A stretch of 64,000 nucleotides of DNA, from the NCBI GenBank assembly GCA_020064725.1, contig JAGTWJ010000001.1, positions 4,464,001-4,528,000 on the forward strand, given 5' to 3'. The position numbers were made by a program, and so were the translations under genes. Source of the stretch: Drechslerella dactyloides (Eukaryota > Ascomycota > Orbiliomycetes > Orbiliales > Orbiliaceae). The notes beneath the pieces were generated by a model. It was given only the letters and a program-made list of their open reading frames with translations, was not told the origin of the DNA and made no database searches. This document shows positions 57,471-64,000 of the stretch, piece after piece. Position 1 is the first letter of the stretch. Each line of letters opens with the position of its first letter.

Positions 57471-59610
57471 ATGTCTGAATTCATCGGGTAAGACCTGCCA
57501 ATCCCCATTGCCGAGACCAATAGACAACATGGCTAACCCATTGCCTCCAGCGCGAGAATCTCCTTGATATCGCGTAGCGATATCCGGTACGTTGGGCTCC
57601 TCGCCACTCCAGCTCCAGCTCCAGCTGCTGCGACCGCGTCCCCTCGCTAACTCGCTCGGGTAGCTACGTCGGAACGTTGCATCAGATCGACTCCGAGCAT
57701 TCCACCGTCGGTCTTGAAAATGTCACGAACCACGGAACCGAAGGACGCTGCGCCGACCCGGCCAACGAAGTCGATGGCACCGAGGAGATTTACGACTACA
57801 TCGTCTTCCGCGGAAGCGATGTCAAGGACTTGCGCATGGAGCCGCCAGAGACGGCACCCAAGCAACCTCCACCACAACCTTCCTTCCCCAACGACCCCGC
57901 CATCATCAACGTGAGCCATCCCTGACTTGATTTCTATCGATCTGCTGTCATCTGGGAACACAAACTCGCTCTTTCTTTCTCTGCCTCTCCTCCAACAAGA
58001 AACAAAAAGCTAGTCAAAATGATGAACAATTTACGGATGTAAAAACATTAAATTGTCTTGTCCTAAAGCGCATAACAATCATGCGGATATTTCCGTTGCC
58101 TTCCTTCTGATCGCACTAGCTAAATGAGCTGTTGTTCCTTTCTCCATCGTTCCTCGCACCAATGCGTTTTGTCTTTTTTTGCATTTTCAAATTCTAAGAT
58201 GCAGCGAAAAGCTAATGTAAGTGCTCGGGAAAAAAACAGGCTCAACGGCCCCCGGGCTACCCACCAGCTCAACCGCAGCAGTTCCCGTACCAGCCGAACG
58301 GTCGACCCGGACAACCACCTTTCCCACCGAACTTCCCGCAAGGGTTCTACCCGCACCCTTCGCAGATGGCTCCTGGTGGGCGCTTCTACGGACAACCGCC
58401 GTACATGGGAGGCGCGTTTCCCGGCGGGGTTCCCGCTCCCGGTTTCCCTCCTGGCGCCTTTCCATACGGCGTGCCACCTCCGTTTCCCGGGCCAACTCCT
58501 CCTCTACCAAACCAACAGCAGCCTGGGTCCGTAGATGGCCGCGGTCGAGCTGGTACCCAGACTGGCGTTCCAACCGGACCTGCATCGGCAGCTGTCCCGA
58601 CGCCGGCGAAGGTTGAGCTTCCCGCCGGAGCCCCGGATAACAAGGACAAGCCAGCCGAGACAAAGCCAGCTGCACAGCAACCCCCACCACCCCCTCTTGA
58701 ATCAAAGCCTGATGTCGCTACAGCTTTGGCGCAGCCCACAACCGCACCGGCTCAGCCGACCGGACCGCGGAACCAAGGTGGTCGAGGCAGAGGAGCCGCA
58801 CGTGCTCGTGGGAACTTTGGAAGCTCGCAGCCAGGTCATATACAACCTGGTACCACTATCACAACGACCACGACAGCCGTTATCCCTCCGGCCCCGGCCG
58901 CTGCTCCTGGCCCTGCCCCTCTTCCTCTCCCAACAGCCGCACTACAGCAGCCCGCGACGGAGTCGCCTGGACTCGCGGACCTGGAGCGAAAAGTCCAAGC
59001 GATGAAGCTGAAGCAAGCAACTGTAACCGCTCCGCCGATGCGCCCAAACAATAACATGAACAACAATAATAATAACCCTAACAATATGAACAACAACGGG
59101 CCCATGCCGTATCGCGGACGAGGACGTGGCCGCGGAGGGATGGCTCACCAAACACGAAAGGTCGAGGTGCCGACTACCGATTACGACTTTGAATCGGCTA
59201 ATGCCCGTTTCACAAAGGTCGCGGACGCGGACGAGTCGACTCTCACCCCTACTACTCCTGATGCAGGCGAGGGCTCCGCCGAGGGCAGGAAGCCATCGAT
59301 TGACCAGGAGGCCAAGCCTGCCATTCTCCCGCCGGTTGATGGGTACTACAACAAAGGAAAGTCGTTCTTTGACAACATTAGTTGCGAGAACAAGGAAAGA
59401 GCGGAATTGAAGGAAAGCGGCGACGGCCGACCCATCCACCGCCGAAGCGAAGAGGTCAAGAAGAACATTGAAACGTTCGGACAAGGATCTGTCGATAGCG
59501 GATACAGACGCGGCGGTTGGCGTGGCGGGCGCGGCGGACGCGGGAGAGGCAATTTCCGAGGGCGTGGACGCGGAGGCGGCCCCTCACAACCGGTGAAGGC
59601 CTCAAGCTAG
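57471..59610 (+). CDS. scd6: Scd6/Sum2/LSM14 family translational repressor and decapping activator
   Basis: Four exons: 57471-57487, 57551-57586, 57664-57910 and 58240-59610, giving 556 aa. The N-terminal LSm domain reads MSEFIGARISLISRSDIRYVGTLHQID and continues to EEIYDYIVFRGSDVKDLRME, the family signature. A long Pro/Gly/Gln-rich disordered region follows (PPGYPPAQPQQFPYQPNGRP, then Asn-repeat NNNNNNPNNMNNN). Next come the FDF motif (DYDFESANARF, about residue 415), FFD-like motif (YYNKGKSFFDNIS), TFG-like motif (NIETFGQGSVDSGY) and a C-terminal RGG tail (GGWRGGRGGRGRGNFRGRGRG). Scd6 binds eIF4G and represses translation while promoting decapping in P-bodies. The first two coding exons are only 17 and 36 bases. 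The third intron, 329 nt, is the longest coding intron of the window. Confidence 0.92.
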
Positions 59611-60587
59611 GACCGAGGCTCAGCCGATGATCGAAACCCCTTCAACCCCGTCCCCGCACAGACTCTCAACCAACCTGGAGGTAACCACTACCGACACCGC
59701 AATTCTCAGCCACGATCCAAGCCAACCGGCCAACAAGCACACCAACACCAACATCAACGTTCCACCGAGCCCCAAAACCCCGCTGAGGCTTGGTAATGCT
59801 GCACGGATACCTGTTCTCCCTACTCACAACCCCCTCTTGTCACAGCTATCGTCCGTCTTTTTTTTCGCCTTGTCGTATGCACCCTGCTCCCGTTGTGGAG
59901 AGCTAGTGCTACTAAAACCTTGCCTCCTCGAAAGATAACATCTCTAATACATCTTGTTCCTTTCTGCCGCGCAAGTTCTCGTTTCTTATCACACTGTTCA
60001 GCTCAGAAATGCTGGTAAAGAAGGTCATGAATTATTCGACCTGAACACTTTTTTTCAATCATGTTTGTTTGCAATTGGTCTCATATGAGGAAAGAAAAAA
60101 TGAAGCTCGAAAGGAATATTCTCATCTTTTCAGGAAGCAGAGGGAGGACGGAGTTGGGACGTTCTTATCGGATAAGGAAAACTTTTTTTTGCTTTGTTCT
60201 CTTTCAAACGCAACTGCACGAGATCTCTAAAAATATCCCATCAATCCAGCCGTCCAGCTATTGGACTGGCGCAGAAGAAAAGTCGTGTATGTAGCCGCTG
60301 AGGTGGCGCTGATAGCTAGATTACAGACAGAATCAAGTGGGAAGCCACATGCACAAGCTACGATCATACGTCTAGTACTTCCTGACTATAATACAGTGTC
60401 GTAAATTAAAAAGCTACGGTTATTACTCGGCCGTTCGATGAATAATGTACAATTGATACTTTTAGATAACCCTATAGATGCGTGTATATATACTCCAACC
60501 TATGCGCCGAAATCCAACTCAAACTTCTATAACTATAGGAAAAAGCCATGCTGCTGTCGTGAGTGTGCAGTTGGTACAGCATACGGA
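59611..60587. other. Convergent 3' region Scd6 / Lin1
   Basis: 977 bases between two stop codons. The first 300 bases keep coding-like composition, the rest is A/T-rich. No gene seen. Confidence 0.45.
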
Positions 60588-61988
60588 CTAGAAGTCCGGC
60601 AGACGCGTCCAGTCGTCGTCGCCCTCGCCCTTCCGGCGGAACTCGACGCCTTCCTGGAAGTAGCCGGCCTCTTTCCACGCGCGCATCTCCGTGCCGCTGT
60701 GGGGGCCGTGGATTTGGCCGTCGCCTTGGCCGTCGGCCCATTTGAATTCCCATTGTTCGGGGGGTGGACTTGCTCCTTCCTCGTTGGTTGCCGTGGGATC
60801 GGTGGTGGTGGTGGCAGGCTCGGTCCAGGGTTCGTTTGCTTCGCGTGTGTATTGCCGTGTTAGGGATTCGCGGGGCTCGTCGTAGATTTCGGCGAAGCCG
60901 CGGGAGAGCAGGCGGTCTGCGGCGGTGGTGATGCGGTCGATGTGCGCTTTTCTGGACGTTTCCTGCGCGTCTTCCGGGTCCTTTGTTGGGGCGGCTTCGG
61001 CGTCGAGGTCCATGGTTGCGGCTGCGTCCTTTTTCTTCTGCCATGGCTTTTTCGGCCGTGCGGGTTTTGTTTTCCGTGGGGTCAGGCGGGCGAGGGCTTC
61101 GAGGGCGGTTTCGCCGCGGTCGAGGCAGAGGATGAGGTCTGACAGGAGGTCTGCGGTGATGAGCTCGTCTTCTTCGAGGCGGCGCTGCCGGGCTTCCTTG
61201 TCGCGTTTGTCTTGCGATTCTTTCGCCCGTTTGATTTCCTTCTTGCTGAGGCCTTCGAGCCAGGTGTCGTGGACGGCGTCCGGGTCGACGGCGCGGCGGA
61301 CAAAGTTGCCTTGGTCGTCGAAGCGGCCTTCTTCCATTTCGGCCTTCATGTTGAATTTGTCGAGCTTTGGGGCGTGCTTTTTCTTGCCGCTGGGGCCGAG
61401 CTCGTCGTCTGCTACTTCTTCTCCTTCGGCGGCCGCTGCTTCGTCTTCGTCGTCATCGTCGTCGTCGGAGGCAGATGCGGAGGCGGCCGTGGGGCCGAGC
61501 TCGTTGTCCGAATCGTCGCCTTCCTGGCCTTCGATCTCTTTGATGTCGAGGAAGCGGACATCCTTCTTCGACTTTGCCGGCTTCGCGTCGTCGGTGGCAG
61601 CAGCGGCGGCGTCACCGTTGGCAGCTGTATCGTCGCCGCCAAACATATCGTCATCGTCGTCCGAGGCTGGTGCCGCGGCGTCCGCGGCGTCCTTCTTGCC
61701 TTTCTTCTTGCGCTTGTCCGTGTTCTCGTCCTTGCCGCCGCCGAAGCCGTCGTTGCTGCTATCGGACTCGTATCCGGCGAGGTTGACGGCATTGCGCTTG
61801 ACGCCGCGCGATTGCCCGCTGATTTCGTCGAATTGGAGGATCGCGGCCGTCTCGGCGTCGTACTCATCGTCGTCGGCGGGGGCAGCGAGGGTTGTCGGGT
61901 TGCGGAGGTCGAATTGCGCGTTTGCAGCGGCGGATGCGAGCCGGCTGGAGGCCGCGGTGGCCTTGGGGCGGGGGCGCGCGGAGGACAT
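60588..61988 (-). CDS. lin1: U5 snRNP GYF-domain protein Lin1 (CD2BP2/Snu40 family)
   Basis: A single exon, 466 aa, intronless. The family belongs to the U5 and U4/U6.U5 snRNP particles and leaves before splicing is activated. The N-terminal half is rich in Asp, Glu, Ala and Lys (DDDEYDAETAAILQFDE, VNLAGYESDSSNDGFGGGKD, KKDVRFLDIKEIEGQEGDDS). The conserved middle reads PKLDKFNMKAEMEEGRFDDQ then GNFVRRAVDPDAVHDTWLEG, typical of Lin1/CD2BP2. The C-terminal GYF domain is EQWEFKWADGQGDGQIHGPH followed by SGTEMRAWKEAGYFQEGVEFRRKG. Long acidic tracts make antisense frames look open over most of the gene; those are shadows. The ATG at 61988-61986 opens MSSARPRPKATAASSRLAS. Confidence 0.9.
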   Translation of the reverse strand: MSSARPRPKATAASSRLASAAANAQFDLRNPTTLAAPADDDEYDAETAAILQFDEISGQSRGVKRNAVNLAGYESDSSNDGFGGGKDENTDKRKKKGKKDAADAAAPASDDDDDMFGGDDTAANGDAAAAATDDAKPAKSKKDVRFLDIKEIEGQEGDDSDNELGPTAASASASDDDDDDEDEAAAAEGEEVADDELGPSGKKKHAPKLDKFNMKAEMEEGRFDDQGNFVRRAVDPDAVHDTWLEGLSKKEIKRAKESQDKRDKEARQRRLEEDELITADLLSDLILCLDRGETALEALARLTPRKTKPARPKKPWQKKKDAAATMDLDAEAAPTKDPEDAQETSRKAHIDRITTAADRLLSRGFAEIYDEPRESLTRQYTREANEPWTEPATTTTDPTATNEEGASPPPEQWEFKWADGQGDGQIHGPHSGTEMRAWKEAGYFQEGVEFRRKGEGDDDWTRLPDF

Positions 61989-62338
61989 GGCGGGTGAGTC
62001 GTGATAATGTTTTGTGATAATGGTGGAAGGTGAGCAATGGAGCTAGCAGGTTGGCGAGGTTTGAGGTTGGTTTATGTTTGTGCGACGGATGGAGCTAGCT
62101 AGCTAGCTAGCTCGCACACAACAACCGCACGCGACAAATATCACACAGCATGGCACTACTATATCAACTACAGGTCATTGTATCGCGAGTAGATCTCGTA
62201 TTATGTTATGTTATGAGGGGTGGTGTATGAATTTACGGGTATCTTGTGCCTATGTACACAAAGATGGGAGAAGCGGGCGCTATAACTTTGTGCATAACAG
62301 CTTCATGGAGATATTAAATATCGACGCTGGGGAGGGAG
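61989..62338. other. Intergenic region Lin1 - Yme2
   Basis: 350 bases between same-strand (minus) genes. A perfect (AGCT)5 palindromic repeat lies at 62093-62112. No gene seen. Confidence 0.5.
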
Positions 62339-63980
62339 CTACCACTCGCTCTGCAGGACCTTCTTCAGAGCACCCATCTCCTTCTCGTACTGCTCAACCT
62401 TCACCTGGCTCGCCTGCAGCTTCTTCAGCAGCCAGCTGACCCGTCCCGCGATCTCAGACGGCCGCGACGGCAGCTGCCCGAGCATCGTCAGCTCTTCTTC
62501 ATACTTGGCCACGTTTGCGGTCTCGAGCTTCGTCAGCTCCGTTGCGACGTTGATGTCCAGCGTGGCGTGCAGGACCTTGTCGTCTTGCAGTTTCTTGAAG
62601 GCGGCGCGGTAGACGGGCTTTCCCGGCTTGATCGCCCACGGCCTGCCTTCCGCGGACACGATGCTGATGAGCTCGGCTTGCTCGAGAGCCTGGAGAGCCT
62701 CTTTGCCGCCTTTGCTGCTGAAAAGGCCGTGCAGCAGGACCTCGTTGTAGCGGAGCTGCTCGTTGTCGCCGAACAGCTTGATCACCGTCCATGCTTGTTC
62801 GGGAGAGTAGCTGCGGCGCGAGGGGTCGCCGAGGAAATGCAGCTTGAGGATCTCGTTGGCGGAAGTCTTGATGATTTCGGAGACGGCCTGCGTTGGGGTC
62901 TCGCCGCTGCGGATTCTCCTGGCGAGGAACTCGAGGTCGGTGAGGCGGCCGCCGAGCTGGTCTATCGAGCTGTCGAGTTCTTTGATCTCTTGCGTTTTCT
63001 CTTCCTCCGTCATCCCGCTTTGGATGTGAGAGAGCACGTATTTCTTCGCCGCCTCAGGCGACGCGTCGCCCAGCATCACCGTCCTGAAGACCCGGTCCGG
63101 CAAGCTCTTCGCGAGCTGCTTGGAGAAGGAGACGTCGTTGGTCATGAAGATTACGTGGGCGACGTTGGCGGAGACGAGCAGGGCGGCCCAGTCCGACAGC
63201 CGTTGGTAGATCACGTCGCCGACGGCGTCGGAGCGGTGGAGGAAATTGTCGATGACAACGACGGGTCGCTTTTCCGGGTGTGCTTCTAGCCATTCATCGT
63301 CGTTTAGGGCGGCGTCTTTGTCGCTGTTTGTTCGCTCGGAGACCGCTGTCCGCTTGAGTGCCGTTGCCGTGTTCTGTAGGATTTTTGAGAATTGCGCTGG
63401 TGCCGTTAGCTATCTGGATGTGTAATCTTTGGAGTGATGACCGACATACTTTCCAAGTTCTCGCTCAATCCGGCGGTTGCACCTATGGTACCCTGGATAG
63501 CGAGATCGGCCCAGCTGCTGAGCGAGTTGAGCCAGCTGAAGACGGGCCTGTAGCCGACTTGGGCTGCTGTCGCGCGGATGATATGGGCGTCGCCAGGGCG
63601 TTCTTGGATGGGCTCGCAGTCGATCACAAGTTTATTCCTCCACCCCTTGAGGACGTTGTCGAGGACGAGTTCCCGCTTGCCGGACCCGCGAGGTCCCTGC
63701 ACAACAATGAACTGCGATGCACACTTATATTAGCATTCCAAGCTGGGAAGCATAGTAGAAGGATGAGCTTACCGTTTCAGCGGACTCTAACAGCCACGCC
63801 TTCATTGTGTCAATGTTGCTTTTCCGTTCTTCCCACAGCACGGATAGGTCCGCCGAATCGGTCTTCGGCTTCTGCCTGAGGATGAGGTACGACGAAGTCT
63901 TCTCTTTGAACCACGTCCAAGCCTTGGATCCGACATCGAATGAGCGGGTGATGTGTGCCTTCACAAACCATGTCCGGATT
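62339..63980 (-). CDS. yme2: Mitochondrial escape protein 2 (Yme2/Rna12), 5' part outside the window
   Basis: Three exons are visible, read leftward: 63980-63773, 63711-63450 and 63396-62339. An intron continues from 63981 past the window edge, so the N-terminus (presequence, RRM and first membrane part) is missing. About 508 residues are present. Landmarks: IRTWFVKAHITRSF..GSKAWTWFKEKTSSYLIL, the Walker A motif in FIVVQGPRGSGKREL and RPVVVIDNFLHRSDAVGDVIYQRLSDWAALL (Walker B region). The RNA12 region follows with VIFMTNDVSFSKQLAKSLPDR and RTVMLGDASPEAAKKYVLSHI. A coiled-coil C-terminus includes LQASQVKVEQYEKEMGALKKVLQSEW. Yme2 is an inner-membrane AAA-like protein that affects nucleoid number and escape of mitochondrial DNA. 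All visible parts are intact. Confidence 0.9.
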
Positions 63981-64000
63981 CTACACGGCTCTTATCAGCA

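Noticed and set aside
60925..62004. 359-codon plus-strand open frame over Lin1
   Set aside because: Poly-Ser product arising from the antisense of Asp/Glu/Ala codons. The Lin1 frame has the conserved GYF domain.

Overview
The window reads as a gene-dense stretch of nuclear chromosome from a filamentous ascomycete (Pezizomycotina). I could not name the species. The evidence is the gene set, the many short spliceosomal introns (mostly 50-110 nt, with GT...AG ends and very often a GCTAAC/CTGAC-type branch sequence shortly before the acceptor), the pyrimidine-rich 5' leaders and the lack of operon structure. I rebuilt 22 protein-coding genes exon by exon, plus two genes cut by the window edges. 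In every complete model the summed exon length is a multiple of three and every junction keeps frame. I recognised no tRNA, rRNA, CRISPR array or autonomous transposon.

Layout. 1-5 kb: start of an FG/GLFG nucleoporin-like gene, the complex I subunit NDUFA8/nuo-20.8, and the replisome protein Ctf4/Mcl1/SepB. 6-11 kb: a long-chain acyl-CoA synthetase and RNA polymerase III subunit RPC82. 12-14.5 kb: bc1 core protein 2 (QCR2) and ATP synthase epsilon in tandem. 15-20 kb: NatC subunit Mak10/NAA35 and a peroxisomal adenine-nucleotide carrier. 20.3-25.4 kb: an unusually long gene-free stretch. 25.4-26.3 kb: a secreted CAP/PR-1 protein. 28-35 kb: a DUF255/SPATA20-like protein, a WD40 protein and a protein that may belong to DUF2358. 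35.5-38 kb: O-mannosyltransferase PMT2. 39.5-42.2 kb: an Abp2-domain protein. 44-48 kb: a carnitine acetyltransferase and a ubiquitin-like/WLM metalloprotease. 48.4-48.6 kb: a foldback repeat. 48.9-49.8 kb: an unrecognised two-helix membrane protein. 50-59.6 kb: EDC4-like decapping factor, a KPWE-domain (PEX39-type) protein and Scd6/LSM14. 60.6-64 kb: the U5 snRNP GYF protein Lin1 and the mitochondrial escape protein Yme2 (its start lies outside the window).

How the genes relate. There is no operon or biosynthetic cluster; this is housekeeping chromosome. Three loose themes recur. The first is oxidative phosphorylation and mitochondria (NDUFA8, QCR2, ATP15, Yme2). The second is peroxisomal fatty-acid use (acyl-CoA synthetase ending in PKL, ATP carrier, carnitine acetyltransferase, KPWE-domain peroxin candidate). 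The third is mRNA decapping bodies (EDC4-like and Scd6, 2.2 kb apart with one gene between them).

Most notable observations: two microexons of 6 and 8 nt, the latter encoding part of a CHWCH motif; a full HxxEH-x76-E zinc-site pattern in QCR2, a subunit normally thought catalytically dead; a 234-bp foldback element; frame-neutral introns without stops in Mak10 and EDC4; and the 5-kb gene-free interval with a candidate 543-nt leader intron. I did not find anything I would call a new biological system.
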